Source of the DNA: Acinetobacter defluvii
GTDB lineage: Bacteria; Pseudomonadota; Gammaproteobacteria; Pseudomonadales; Moraxellaceae
NCBI RefSeq assembly: GCF_001704615.3
Contig: NZ_CP029397.2
Location: 62,001-126,000, forward strand
DNA: 64,000 nt
Reading direction: 5' to 3'
Shown here: piece after piece, positions 1 through 9,776 of the stretch
Numbering within the stretch: the stretch's first letter is position 1
Layout of the letters: each line of letters opens with the position of its first letter
Made by a program: the position numbers and the translations under genes
The notes under the pieces: generated by a model
The model's input: only the letters and a program-made list of their open reading frames with translations
Told to the model about the DNA's origin: nothing
Database searches by the model: none

Positions 1-453
1 GCTTTATTGGGTGCAATGTTGGCACTGTATGGCATCTATGGTTTGTTTTCCAAGAATATGCCCAATCTTGCACCATATGAAAAATGGTTATCTCCATTGG
101 TTGGATATTTAGGTGGAGCTTTAACCGTTGCAACAGGCGTGGTGGTGATTCCAGTTGTACCTTATTTACAATCACTACAATTGAAACGTGATGATTTGGT
201 GCAGTCTTTAGGACTCGCTTTTACGGTATCTACATTTTGCTTGGCTGCATTTTTATATTTTAATCCAGTCGATGATCATACCTCGATCAATTATCAACTT
301 TCATTGATCGCTTTAATTCCAGCCTTAATCGGCATGTGGTTTGGAACAAAGATCCGTTACCGAATTTCTGAGCAAAAATTTCGTAAAGTTTTCTTTTGCG
401 GCTTGGTGATTTTTGGGCTTTATGCGGTAGTACATCAGTTGGGTGTGGTTTAA
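1..453 (+). CDS. TauE/SafE family sulfite/anion exporter, C-terminal part (gene cut by window start)
   Basis: The reading frame is open from the first base, so the gene starts outside the window and only about 150 C-terminal residues are seen. They hold four or five hydrophobic segments with short loops, including a Gly-rich stretch (GYLGGALTVATGVVVIP) that resembles the second half-repeat of TauE/SafE permeases. This family moves sulfite, sulfoacetate or related organic anions across the inner membrane. The gene ends 10 bp from a convergent LysR gene. The substrate cannot be told from this fragment. Confidence 0.7.
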   Translation, partial: ALLGAMLALYGIYGLFSKNMPNLAPYEKWLSPLVGYLGGALTVATGVVVIPVVPYLQSLQLKRDDLVQSLGLAFTVSTFCLAAFLYFNPVDDHTSINYQLSLIALIPALIGMWFGTKIRYRISEQKFRKVFFCGLVIFGLYAVVHQLGVV

Positions 454-463
454 AAAGAGTTCG

Positions 464-1369
464 CTAGTCCATCATAAACTTACTTTTTTGTGAGATCAGA
501 AATTGGGCGAAGTGCTGATATGCAGTTGGAAGTGCATCAAACTGTTGTGCTGCCAATAATAACTGACGATTTGCCCAAGCACCTGTCAGTTGTATTTGGT
601 GAAATTTATATAATTTATTTAAATGCTGAGCGGCACGTTTTGGCATGATCGCAATACCCACACCATCGGCAACCACTTGGGCAATGCCAGCAAAATTAGG
701 TAAACGTAAGCGATATTGCATAACACAATTTAGTAACTTGGCTTGTGTTTCAATGGATTGTTGTAATGAGTGATGCTGCATTAAACCTACAAAAGGATAA
801 TTTAAAACCTCTGATAAATTTAAAGTTTTTTCTTGTGCAAGAATGTGTTGCTGAGGACAAATTAACACCAAAGGGTCATGAGAAAATGCGAGCGTATTTA
901 AGCTGTTTGAATTAAAAAAGCTCGAAATCAGCCCCAATTGCGCTGTTCCTTTTTCAATGGCTTGAATAATGTCATGACTTTCCGCTTCCTTGAGTTCAAT
1001 TTGAATATGCGGATTTTCAACCAAATATTGCGGTAAAAGTATCGGTAAATATTCACTTTGTGCAGAAGAATTACACCATAAAGTCACCTGAGAGGCTAAG
1101 GCTTGTGCAAAGGGTGACATTGCTTGGTGGAGCTGTTGTTCTTGTTGAATCAGTTGTTGCGCTTGTTCGGTAAATACTTGACCTGCAACAGTTAATTTTA
1201 CACCCATAGCATGACGGGTAAAAAGGCGCGTGTTAAATTGTTGTTCGAGTTTTTTAATGCGCTCACTGGTGGCCTGTAATGAAATTGCAGAACGTTCAGC
1301 GCCTTTGGTCAGACTACCCGTATCCACAATATTTAAAAATAAATGTAAGTCAAAAAAGTCGAGACGCAT
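464..1369 (-). CDS. LysR-family transcriptional regulator
   Basis: A protein of about 301 residues with the LysR layout: an N-terminal winged helix-turn-helix beginning MRLDFFDLHLFLNIVDTGSL, then a periplasmic-binding-protein-like effector domain. An upstream in-frame ATG at 1420 would add 17 residues. I prefer 1369 because LysR proteins normally start a few residues before the first helix, although neither start has a strong ribosome binding site. The gene runs tail-to-tail with the TauE/SafE exporter, so the exporter is not an obvious divergent target. The effector and target genes are unknown. Confidence 0.85.
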   Translation of the reverse strand: MRLDFFDLHLFLNIVDTGSLTKGAERSAISLQATSERIKKLEQQFNTRLFTRHAMGVKLTVAGQVFTEQAQQLIQQEQQLHQAMSPFAQALASQVTLWCNSSAQSEYLPILLPQYLVENPHIQIELKEAESHDIIQAIEKGTAQLGLISSFFNSNSLNTLAFSHDPLVLICPQQHILAQEKTLNLSEVLNYPFVGLMQHHSLQQSIETQAKLLNCVMQYRLRLPNFAGIAQVVADGVGIAIMPKRAAQHLNKLYKFHQIQLTGAWANRQLLLAAQQFDALPTAYQHFAQFLISQKSKFMMD

Positions 1370-1547
1370 AATTAAGATCAAAAAGTGAGCTTTGAATATA
1401 TTAAACTGAATCTGATTCAAATAGGGCAGCGTGATTACAACTCAACACCCATCAAAGAATTCTTGTGAAATTTAAACAAAGAACATCGAAATGCTCTTTG
1501 TCGTAGATGAGGGAGTGAATAGCAGTTTTTAACAGATTTAAAGATGA

Positions 1548-1754
1548 TTATTCAGCCGCATCGTCAATAACTGGTGCATCAATCGATGTTGTATCTGATG
1601 TATCCTCTGTTGTAGGTGCTTCAGTGCTCGTTGCATCATTTGCTGCTGTAACCGCTTCGGCTGCTACTAAAGCTGCATCAAGTGCTGCTTCTGCCCAAGC
1701 GCTTGACATAATACTGGTGATGAAAAGTGTGAATATAATTTTTTTAAAATTCAT
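1548..1754 (-). CDS. Small secreted acidic Ala/Thr/Asp-rich protein
   Basis: A 68-residue protein with a clear signal peptide: basic MNFKK, a hydrophobic core, and a likely AWA cleavage site near residue 22. The mature part of about 46 residues is almost entirely Ala, Thr, Asp, Glu, Ser and Val, with no Cys or aromatic residues, so it should be strongly acidic and probably disordered in the periplasm or outside the cell. I recognise no family. It is monocistronic and lies between the LysR gene and dapB. The signal peptide, codon regularity and a possible AGGAA ribosome site support a real gene. Confidence 0.6.
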   Translation of the reverse strand: MNFKKIIFTLFITSIMSSAWAEAALDAALVAAEAVTAANDATSTEAPTTEDTSDTTSIDAPVIDDAAE

Positions 1755-1939
1755 GGAAAATTCCTAGATATTTATTTTGATTGTGAAGTTTTCATTTTGT
1801 CTATAATTTAAACTTCGACAAAAATATAGAAGAACCCATATAAATTTACAAGCAGATTCGAGCTCAAAACATACATATTTGAAGGCAGTTTATTTTATGA
1901 AGCATGTAAATATTTTTGCTGGATTTTGAATAACCCGAC

Positions 1940-1968
1940 TTAGCCTAATCGCAGAGTTTTGTTATAGT
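1940..1968 (+). promoter_or_regulatory. Possible sigma70 promoter of dapB
   Basis: TTAGCC at 1940-1945 and TATAGT at 1963-1968 are separated by 17 bp and lie about 37 bp before the dapB start. The -35 match is weak and the -10 match is good. A ribosome site (AGGA) follows, 8 bp before the dapB ATG. Confidence 0.4.
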
Positions 1969-1989
1969 AGAGAAAATTTTAAACAGTGA

Positions 1990-2826
<837 letters not shown>

Positions 2827-2875
2827 AGCACAATCCGTTATGATCTAAAACAAGTAAATTAATTTGAATAAAAAA

Positions 2876-3526
2876 ATGAAAAAAACAGTGATGTTTCTTG
2901 CAGGTGTAGTCAGTGCTATGAGCCTGACTACACAAGCAGCTTTGCCAAACAATGCAAAACTGACGCTCGACAAAAACAACATTAAAGTATGGACATTTAA
3001 AGACCCTAAAAATACGGTCATGTCTTATAAAGCTGAAACGACTTTTGATGTTCCGATTGAGCGGGCAGTGGCATTGGTCTTAGATGTGAATAATGCTCCG
3101 AAATGGGTACCAAATGTGGCAAAAGCTGAAGTACTTTCTCGTGATGATCACAAAGGAGAGTTTACTTTATATATGGTTTTAGATTTTCCATTTCCTTTAA
3201 AAGACCGAGATATGGTAGTGAAAGGTAAAATATCTAAAGATAACAATGGTCTGATTAGCATTAAAAATAAAGCCATTACACAAGGCAAAGCACTCGATGC
3301 TAATTTGGTGCGCTTAAAAAATTATGAAGGTGATTGGACTTTCCAAAAAATTTCAGCCAATAAAGTCAAAGTCAGTACCACAGGATTTGCTGACCCTGAA
3401 GGTTCTATCCCGCAAAGTGTGACCAATATGTTGGTTGAACAACAGCCTTATCAAATGTTGCAAAAAATGAAAGCAGAGCTTGCAAAAAATAAATCACTGC
3501 CTGCTTTGCCTGAAGTTTTGAAATAA
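2876..3526 (+). CDS. Secreted START/SRPBCC-fold lipid-binding-like protein
   Basis: About 216 residues with a signal peptide (MKKTVMFLAGVVSAMSLTTQA) and then a single START-like domain. Visible family features are a segment like 'VPIERAVALVLDVNNAPKWVPNV' (split here only by position), the 'FPFPLKDRDMVVKG' strand pair and the C-terminal 'GSIPQSVTNMLVEQQPYQ' helix. These domains bind hydrophobic ligands. The periplasmic role in Acinetobacter and Pseudomonas is not established. A TTG at 2864 is in frame, but the ATG at 2876 gives a normal signal peptide, so I use it. It follows dapB closely on the same strand and ends at a strong bidirectional terminator. Confidence 0.8.
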   Translation: MKKTVMFLAGVVSAMSLTTQAALPNNAKLTLDKNNIKVWTFKDPKNTVMSYKAETTFDVPIERAVALVLDVNNAPKWVPNVAKAEVLSRDDHKGEFTLYMVLDFPFPLKDRDMVVKGKISKDNNGLISIKNKAITQGKALDANLVRLKNYEGDWTFQKISANKVKVSTTGFADPEGSIPQSVTNMLVEQQPYQMLQKMKAELAKNKSLPALPEVLK

Positions 3527-3545
3527 TTTTTAAGTCAAAATAGAT

Positions 3546-3584
3546 AAAAAATCCCATGCTATTTTTAATATGATGGGATTTTTT
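3546..3584. terminator. Bidirectional rho-independent terminator
   Basis: The stem AAAAAATCCCAT pairs with ATGGGATTTTTT across a loop of about 15 bases. It lies between the convergent START-domain gene and MFS gene, with A/T runs on both sides. Confidence 0.85.
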
Positions 3585-3591
3585 ATGTAAA

Positions 3592-4761
3592 TTAGCACAA
3601 TTGTTTCGTTGTTGTTTGTTCTGACATTTTCATTTGAACAAAGACTAAAAGTAAAGCCAAAGCAGTCAGCACTGCACCTGTAATCGAAACGGCTGCATAG
3701 CTCATTCCCATACTCAAGACAGCACCACCTGCGGCTGCACCAACAGCATTGCCCAAATTAAATGCGCCGATATTGACCGATGAGGCAAGCCCAGGTGCTT
3801 CATGCGCAACGGACATCACTCGCATTTGTAGTGGCGGTACTACAGCAAAAGCGGCTACACCCCAGACAAGCAGTGCCAAAGCTGCACCAACTTTAGTTTG
3901 TGCAAGGATTGGAAAGAACAACATGGCTGCCATTAACAAAAATAAAAAACCTATCAGAGTTTTGGTCAGTGACACATCGGCAAATTTACCGCCTAAATGA
4001 TTTCCAATAGAAAAACCTATACCAATCAATACCAGCATCAAGGTAATAAAACTAGGGCTAGCATGGGTGATGCTATGTAATGTGGGTGCAATGTAGGTAT
4101 ATAAAGTAAACATTGCACCTGCGCTCATCACTGTAGTCAGCAAAGCGAGTACCACAGGCTTACGGGTTAGAACTTGCAGTTCAGCTTTGACATTTGGACG
4201 TTGTCCCGCAGTGCTTTCTGGTAACGCTTTCCAAAGTGCTAACATGGAGATGACACCGAGTAGCGCAATGGCTGCAAATGCCATGCGCCAACCTATATTT
4301 TGCCCAACCCATGTTGCCAGTGGTACGCCACCAATATTGGCAATGGTTAAACCCATAAACATCATGGCAACAGCACTGGCTTGTTTATCTTTTGCGACGA
4401 CACTCGTCGCAACAATAGAACCAATCCCAAAGAAAACACCATGATTTAAGCTGGTGAGTATTCTAGCACCCATTAAACCCCAATAATTCGGTGCAATTGC
4501 CGCCAATATATTCCCCACAGTAAAAATACTCATGGCAAGGATTAAGGCTTTTCGTCGTGAAAAGTGTCCAAACCATAAGGTCATAATTGGCGCACCCAGC
4601 ATGACACCCAACGCATATGCTGTGATCAACATCCCTGCAGTAGGAATGGAAATATTCAAATTTTCTGCAATTTGAGGCAAAAAGCCCATTGGAGAAAACT
4701 CAGTTGTACCTATGGCAAAAGCACCGATGGCTAAGGCGAGGAGAGGAAAGTTAATCTTCAT
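3592..4761 (-). CDS. MFS transporter, DHA1/AraJ-like drug or sugar efflux
   Basis: About 389 residues with 12 predicted membrane segments. The N-terminus (LALAIGAFAIGTTEFSPMG) and the segment ending LGAPIMTLWFGHFSRRKAL carry the DHA1 motif A region (G-x-x-x-D/G-R-x-x-R-K in divergent form), typical of AraJ/YdhP-type proton-coupled efflux pumps. I choose the ATG at 4761 over the one at 4779 because GGAAG sits 7-8 bp before it. A divergent LysR gene starts 195 bp away and is the likely regulator. The substrate is not predictable; AraJ-like pumps export diverse small molecules. Confidence 0.85.
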   Translation of the reverse strand: MKINFPLLALAIGAFAIGTTEFSPMGFLPQIAENLNISIPTAGMLITAYALGVMLGAPIMTLWFGHFSRRKALILAMSIFTVGNILAAIAPNYWGLMGARILTSLNHGVFFGIGSIVATSVVAKDKQASAVAMMFMGLTIANIGGVPLATWVGQNIGWRMAFAAIALLGVISMLALWKALPESTAGQRPNVKAELQVLTRKPVVLALLTTVMSAGAMFTLYTYIAPTLHSITHASPSFITLMLVLIGIGFSIGNHLGGKFADVSLTKTLIGFLFLLMAAMLFFPILAQTKVGAALALLVWGVAAFAVVPPLQMRVMSVAHEAPGLASSVNIGAFNLGNAVGAAAGGAVLSMGMSYAAVSITGAVLTALALLLVFVQMKMSEQTTTKQLC

Positions 4762-4956
4762 ATCATTGACTTCCTTCATCCCATGTAGGTGCTAGATTTT
4801 TAGTCCTGATTTGATGCCCATTGTATTTGCGTTGTATGACCATGTATTTTAACTTCATATTTTTAGATACTGCTATTTTGTGATTTTTATTGTTGCTAAA
4901 AAAGCATATAATCTGCAAAACATTGTTGATTAAAACGCAATAATTAGTGTATTTCC

Positions 4957-5847
4957 ATGAAATCTACTCTAGAAGAATTACAGGCATTTATTTACATTGT
5001 TGATAGTGGCTCTATTGTTGGTGCGGCTGAGCATTTACAGCAAACCACATCAGGTGTGAGTCGTGCTTTACAACGTCTTGAAAATAAACTGAATGTAACC
5101 TTGTTAGAGCGCACGACACGTAAGTTGAAACTCACACAGGAAGGGCAGTTATTTTTAGATAAAGCCCGAAAAATTGTCCACGATCTGAATGAAGCTGAGG
5201 AGGCTTTGTTAAAGTCGGATAATGATACTTCAGGTTTAGTACGGGTCGATTCGGCAACGCCTTTCGTGTTACATGTGATTGCGCCACTTATTCCAGAATT
5301 CATCAGCCTATATCCAAATATTCAGATTGAACTGAACAGTAATGATCAAATAATTGATCTACTTGAACAAAAAACTGATGTCGCAATTCGCTTTGGTGAA
5401 TTGACTGATTCGAGTTTACATGCACGATTACTTTGTCAAAGTCGCTTGTATATCGTGGCAAGTCCTGAATATTTGGAAAAAAATGGTTATCCTGAAAAGC
5501 CACAAGACATTTTAAAGCATTGTTTAATTGGTTTTAGTAAAGTTGCGCATTTGAATACCTGGCCAATTTATGTGGAGGGTGAAAAGTTAACTGTTCAACC
5601 TAAAATTAAAGCATCTAATGGTGAAACGGTGCGCTTAATGGCATTACAAGGTTTAGGGATTACGTGTTTATCTGCTTTTTTAATACATCAAGATATTCAA
5701 CAAAAACGTTTAATCCCTTTGTTTGAAGAGCAAATCGAGATCTATAATCAGAGCATCCATGCAGTGTATTATCAGCAAGAGCATTTGCCGAAACGTGTCC
5801 GTTTATTTATTGAGTTTTTAGCGCAAAAGCTGTCAAAGTATCGATAG
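4957..5847 (+). CDS. LysR-family transcriptional regulator
   Basis: A 296-residue protein with an N-terminal LysR helix-turn-helix (LEELQAFIYIVDSGSIVGAA, then SGVSRALQRLENKL) and the usual effector-binding domain. It belongs by sequence to the large group close to CrgA/DsdC-like regulators that often control a divergent efflux pump. It is divergent from the MFS gene, and the 195-bp gap would hold both promoters and the operator. Its last 41 bp overlap, in antisense, the 3' end of a lipoprotein gene, which is unusual for otherwise separate units. Confidence 0.88.
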   Translation: MKSTLEELQAFIYIVDSGSIVGAAEHLQQTTSGVSRALQRLENKLNVTLLERTTRKLKLTQEGQLFLDKARKIVHDLNEAEEALLKSDNDTSGLVRVDSATPFVLHVIAPLIPEFISLYPNIQIELNSNDQIIDLLEQKTDVAIRFGELTDSSLHARLLCQSRLYIVASPEYLEKNGYPEKPQDILKHCLIGFSKVAHLNTWPIYVEGEKLTVQPKIKASNGETVRLMALQGLGITCLSAFLIHQDIQQKRLIPLFEEQIEIYNQSIHAVYYQQEHLPKRVRLFIEFLAQKLSKYR

Positions 5848-6214
5848 TTTTTTGTGATGGTAAATTTAAACTCAATACGTTTTGGACTGTACTTTGTTTC
5901 TGATCAATCAGTTGAACATTAAAATGTTGAGCTGATTTTTGCTGACATTCAAAATTTAAGTTTTGTTGTTTGGGTATGTTAATGCGCATGTTGACATCAC
6001 TGCTGACACGATAAGTATAAGCTCTGCTCGCAGCCGTATGTTGTAAGGTGGGTTGCAAATGATCGAGTTGATATTCACTCAAATGTTGTGTTTTTAAAAA
6101 ACCTTCGATTAACGACTTACAGATAAAATGTTGTTGTTGCGCTGTTTGGTTGATGGTTTGAGGTTGGCAAGCGCTCAGTAAAAATACAGTTGCTAATAAC
6201 ACGATTATTCTCAC
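5807..6214 (-). CDS. Putative lipoprotein of unknown function
   Basis: About 135 residues beginning at a GTG (MRIIVLLATVFLLSACQPQ). This start is preceded by AAGGAG with 6-bp spacing, far better than the ATG at 6247. LLSAC is a clear lipobox, so the mature protein should be acylated at Cys16. The rest is polar and Gln-rich with one further Cys in the middle part and one near the lipobox-distal CKSLIEG segment. I recognise no family. The gene's 3' end overlaps that of the convergent LysR gene by 41 bp, and a divergent MocR-type gene starts 98 bp from its 5' end. Confidence 0.7.
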   Translation of the reverse strand: MRIIVLLATVFLLSACQPQTINQTAQQQHFICKSLIEGFLKTQHLSEYQLDHLQPTLQHTAASRAYTYRVSSDVNMRINIPKQQNLNFECQQKSAQHFNVQLIDQKQSTVQNVLSLNLPSQKTIDTLTAFALKTQ

Positions 6215-6312
6215 TTTTTCTCTCCTTTTCTGATGATTTCGCTGCAAAGAAAAGATAAATCTGTTAGCTTAATAGGTACAGATACAAGAAATATTAAAAA
6301 ATAGGCACAGAT

Positions 6313-7749
6313 ATGACGTTTCAATATCAAAGCTTGGCACAGCAAATCGCTCAAAAAATTTATCAAGGTGAGTTAGTGGCAGAACAACGCCTCAGTTCAC
6401 TCCGCCAATTTTCCAAACAGCAAAACATTAGTTTGAATACTGCCAAAAGTTGTTATGAGCTTTTAGAAGCACAAGGTTTGATTTATGCCAAAGAAAAGTC
6501 TGGATATTTTGTAAAAACCCAGCAAAAAATACAGAAAGTTGCTTTACCCAATCATCCAGATTTTCAGTCACAGCCACGAAAAGTTTCTAACTTAGAACTG
6601 CAAATGCAGATTCATGAAGCTGCGATTAATAATGATTTGATCCATTTAGGCTCAGTGCAACTTTCACCCAATTTAGTGCCTGTTGAGGCTCTGCGACGTT
6701 CTATTCAGCGTGCGTTAAAACATACCAAGCCTGAAGATTTTTTATATAGCGATCGGCAGGGCAATGTACAGTTGCGAGAAGCATTTTCAGCACATTGGGC
6801 AGAAGATGGTTTTTATATTGCCAAGGATGATATTTATATCAGCAATGGTTGTATGCCTGCCTTATCGGTGATTATTCAGAATATTAGCCAAGTGGGAGAT
6901 AGCATCATTTTACCTACACCAAATTTTAATGGTCAGTTGCAATTGTTGGCTTTACTAAAAAGAAAAATTATTGAAATTCCAGCCAATACGGAAGGTTTTG
7001 ATTTGGGGCGTTTGGAACAAGCCATGCAAAATTCAGGTGCGAAAGTTTGTTTACTGACGGCAAATTTCCAAAATCCATTGGGTTTTTGTTTGAGTAATGC
7101 AGACAAGGAAAAGATCGCACAACTGGCAGCAAAATATCAGTGTTATGTGATCGAAGATGATATTTATGCAGAATGTAGTTTTGATGCACAGCGACCTTTG
7201 CCGATTAAGTATTGGGATCAAGCTGGTTATGTGATTTATTGTGGTTCAGTTTCAAAATCCTTGTCGGCATCTTATCGGGTAGGGTGGTTTTGCATGCCAC
7301 AACGTTTAAAACATTTGCATGCAGCTTTGATGACTCAGAATGTTGCAGTGAATACACCTTTACAATTGGGCTTGGTGGATTTGATTTATAGTCGTGCATA
7401 TCGGCAGCATTTAACAGAATTACGCCCAAAACTGATGTTACAAGTTGAACAATATCGTCAATTTTTGATTGACGCTTTTTATGAGGTTGATATGCGCTTG
7501 AGTCATCCGCAAGGGGGCTATGCGTTATGGTTGCAATTTCCTGAACAGATTGATGGCTTGGCAATGTATTACTTCGCCCAGCAACACAGTATTAATATCG
7601 TACCCGGTTTGGTCTTTGGGGAAGAAGGGCGTTATAACAACTGTATTCGTTTAAATGCAGGGCATGAGCTATCACAGGACATTCAGGATGCCATTATGTT
7701 GTTGGCGGATTGGGTGAGAGCGCAATTGTCTGAAAATAAAGTGGCTTAG
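6313..7749 (+). CDS. MocR/PdxR-family transcriptional regulator (GntR wHTH fused to aminotransferase fold)
   Basis: 478 residues. Residues 1-70 form a GntR winged helix-turn-helix (GELVAEQRLSSLRQFSKQQN, then SLNTAKSCYELLEAQGLIYA). Residues from about 110 on form a class I aminotransferase fold with the PLP lysine in CGSVSKSLSASYRVGW. MocR regulators use bound PLP to sense metabolites such as GABA, taurine or vitamin B6 compounds and usually control a neighbouring gene. Here the adjacent divergent gene encodes a small lipoprotein, which gives no clue to the effector. Confidence 0.9.
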   Translation: MTFQYQSLAQQIAQKIYQGELVAEQRLSSLRQFSKQQNISLNTAKSCYELLEAQGLIYAKEKSGYFVKTQQKIQKVALPNHPDFQSQPRKVSNLELQMQIHEAAINNDLIHLGSVQLSPNLVPVEALRRSIQRALKHTKPEDFLYSDRQGNVQLREAFSAHWAEDGFYIAKDDIYISNGCMPALSVIIQNISQVGDSIILPTPNFNGQLQLLALLKRKIIEIPANTEGFDLGRLEQAMQNSGAKVCLLTANFQNPLGFCLSNADKEKIAQLAAKYQCYVIEDDIYAECSFDAQRPLPIKYWDQAGYVIYCGSVSKSLSASYRVGWFCMPQRLKHLHAALMTQNVAVNTPLQLGLVDLIYSRAYRQHLTELRPKLMLQVEQYRQFLIDAFYEVDMRLSHPQGGYALWLQFPEQIDGLAMYYFAQQHSINIVPGLVFGEEGRYNNCIRLNAGHELSQDIQDAIMLLADWVRAQLSENKVA

Positions 7750-7765
7750 GATTCATACATTTTTT

Positions 7766-7868
7766 AATCCTTCCCAACCTCCCTTTTTCAAAGGGAGGAG
7801 CCTTGCAAATCATATATATCAGATACACAAGATTCCCCTTCTTTGAAAAGAGGGAGTAGGGGAGATTA
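7766..7868. repeat. REP-like inverted pair of imperfect palindromes
   Basis: Two related about 35-bp palindromic units lie in opposite orientation in the gap between the convergent MocR and ADH genes. The first holds CCTCCCTTT facing AAAGGGAGG (7778-7798). The second (about 7831-7868), read on the other strand, matches it with only a few differences. The layout is that of bacterial interspersed paired palindromes. It may also work as a bidirectional transcription stop or mRNA stabiliser. Confidence 0.6.
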
Positions 7869-8891
7869 TTAAAAATCCGCCTTCAACACAATCCGATAAC
7901 GCGCTTGCCCTGAATGTAAACGCTCAATCGCATCATTAATTTTTGACATCGGATACAACTCAATCTGTGGTGCAATATTTTTACGTGCAGCGAACTGTAA
8001 AAGCTGCCGCAAGGCAAATGGAGAGCCTGTTGGAGAACCAGTTACAGATTTTGCTCCACTGATCAGTGTTCCCGCAGGAATTGGCATCGGCTCAAGCACC
8101 ATACCGAGCATGTGAATCGTGCCATTTGGTGCAAGCGTATTTAAATAGGCTTTCCAATCTAAACTCACATTTACGGTACATAGCAATAAATCAAATTTAC
8201 CACGTTGTGATTTCAGTGCATCTGCATCACGACTATTTACCACATGGTCTGCGCCCATCGCTTTGAGCTCCTCAGTCTTATCCAAACTTGAGGTAAATGC
8301 GGTGATTTCACAGCCCCATGCTTTGAGTAATTTGATTGCCATATGACCTAAACCACCGATACCAATCACCCCTACATGGTGAATGGCTTGGATTTGATGT
8401 TTTAACATGGGATCAAAAACAGTGATACCACCACAGAGTAATGGACCTGCAGTTTCAGGGTCTAAGTCTTCAGGAAGCGGAATAATCCATTGCCAACCTG
8501 CACGTACTTTGTCAGCGAACCCTCCAGCATGCCCTACAATGGTCGCTGTTTTTCCACCTGTGCAAAGCACTTGTTGTCCACTGACACAGGGATCACAATG
8601 TTGGCAGCTTTCTGCAGTCCAGCCGATCCCCACACGTTGTCCAACTTTTAAGCCTTTGGCTTCTGAACCAAGTTGGGTGATTGTTCCAATAATTTCATGA
8701 CCGCCTACGACAGGATAAATTGCATTGCCCCATTCATTATTAATCACTGAAACATCAGAATGACAGAGTCCACAATACTCGACTTTAACCTCAACCTGAT
8801 GCGCTTGTAACTCACCTGCATCAAATGCATAGGGAGTAAGAGGTGCGCCTGCTTCTAGGGCAGCATAGCTATGAATGGTATTTTCTGACAT
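7869..8891 (-). CDS. Zinc-dependent NAD(P)-alcohol/aldehyde dehydrogenase (YahK/CAD-like)
   Basis: 340 residues from the ATG at 8891, chosen because AAGGA lies 7 bp upstream; an ATG at 8918 has no such site. The catalytic zinc ligands are seen in YCGLCHSDV and GGHEIIG. The structural zinc cluster is [15 protein letters not shown]. The Rossmann motif is [11 protein letters not shown]. These place it in the medium-chain dehydrogenase family near YahK and cinnamyl alcohol dehydrogenases, which reduce aldehydes with NADPH. The tag gene lies just upstream on the same strand. Confidence 0.88.
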   Translation of the reverse strand: MSENTIHSYAALEAGAPLTPYAFDAGELQAHQVEVKVEYCGLCHSDVSVINNEWGNAIYPVVGGHEIIGTITQLGSEAKGLKVGQRVGIGWTAESCQHCDPCVSGQQVLCTGGKTATIVGHAGGFADKVRAGWQWIIPLPEDLDPETAGPLLCGGITVFDPMLKHQIQAIHHVGVIGIGGLGHMAIKLLKAWGCEITAFTSSLDKTEELKAMGADHVVNSRDADALKSQRGKFDLLLCTVNVSLDWKAYLNTLAPNGTIHMLGMVLEPMPIPAGTLISGAKSVTGSPTGSPFALRQLLQFAARKNIAPQIELYPMSKINDAIERLHSGQARYRIVLKADF

Positions 8892-8921
8892 GAATCCGTC
8901 CTTATTTTTAAGTATCAATAT

Positions 8922-9476
8922 TTAGCGAAATGCACAGTGATTTTCATGATCATTGACCATCCCCACCGCTTGCATAAAGGCATAAATAGTGGTTGGTCCT
9001 ACAAATTTAAAACCATTTTTCTTGAGTGTCTTTGAGAGTTTTAAACTCACTTCGGTTTGGGCTGGTGCAAGTTTATAATCAGGTACAGCATTGACTTGCA
9101 CCGTTTGCTCAACAAAATCCCACAGCCAATTGACCATGTCGATACCTTGCGATTGCATGTTTTGCCATGCGATAGCATTGTCTCGAATGGCTTTAAGTTT
9201 ACCAATGTGGCGAATCAGCCCAGCATCTTTACATTTTTCAGCCAAGTCTTCATCTGTAAAGTCAGCAATATGTTGAATCGAATGATTAAAAAAATGTTCA
9301 CGATAACATTCACGTTTTTTTAATACCGTAATCCAAGATAAACCTGCTTGTTGACCTTCTAAACAGAGCATTTCAAATAGATGTTGTTCATTTCGATTGG
9401 GCTTTCCCCATTCATGGTCATGATAAGCGATATAAATTGGGTCATCGGAGCACCAACCACAACGTTTATTTGTCAT
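8922..9476 (-). CDS. tag: DNA-3-methyladenine glycosylase I
   Basis: Tag removes 3-methyladenine from alkylated DNA. The 184 residues match the family length. The N-terminus RCGWCSDDPIYIAYHDHEWG contains the zinc-ligand Cys and His and the conserved HDxEWG. The C-terminal NDHENHCAF supplies the other His and Cys zinc ligands. The middle segment LSWITVLKKRECYREHF carries the base-pocket residues of the family. It sits in a same-strand group (M23 lipoprotein, an 81-residue protein, tag, ADH) with short gaps and may be cotranscribed with them. Confidence 0.95.
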   Translation of the reverse strand: MTNKRCGWCSDDPIYIAYHDHEWGKPNRNEQHLFEMLCLEGQQAGLSWITVLKKRECYREHFFNHSIQHIADFTDEDLAEKCKDAGLIRHIGKLKAIRDNAIAWQNMQSQGIDMVNWLWDFVEQTVQVNAVPDYKLAPAQTEVSLKLSKTLKKNGFKFVGPTTIYAFMQAVGMVNDHENHCAFR

Positions 9477-9501
9477 TTTTAAATGCTCCTGAAGCTATTT
9501 T

Positions 9502-9747
9502 CTAAAGTTTAAATTCGATCCATTGGTCATTTTTATTGTCCCAATACCATAGTGCTGCTTGGGTTAAATCAGTGAATTTCACCCAAATATCTTTGCCTGC
9601 TTTATCGGCAAAACCTGTACTGATCAGTAAAGCTTCATCACTAATTTCCATAATCCAGCCTTGATAGACTTGCCCATTTAAAGCAATTTTCTGCTGATTG
9701 CCTGATTCTGCAAATTCAACTAAACGCTCAATCAACGCTTCTGACAT
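9502..9747 (-). CDS. Conserved-looking 81-residue protein of unknown function
   Basis: A small acidic soluble protein (MSEALIERLVEFAESGNQQ at the start) with alternating strand-like segments and a Trp-rich end (LWYWDNKNDQWIEFKL). No signal peptide or membrane segment is seen. It lies 25 bp upstream of tag and 29 bp downstream of the M23 lipoprotein gene on the same strand, so an operon is likely. I recognise no domain. The compact beta-rich pattern would suit a small SH3-like or Sm-like fold, but that is only an impression. Confidence 0.65.
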   Translation of the reverse strand: MSEALIERLVEFAESGNQQKIALNGQVYQGWIMEISDEALLISTGFADKAGKDIWVKFTDLTQAALWYWDNKNDQWIEFKL

Positions 9748-9776
9748 GAAATTTTCCTAAACTTTTTTCTCAATAA

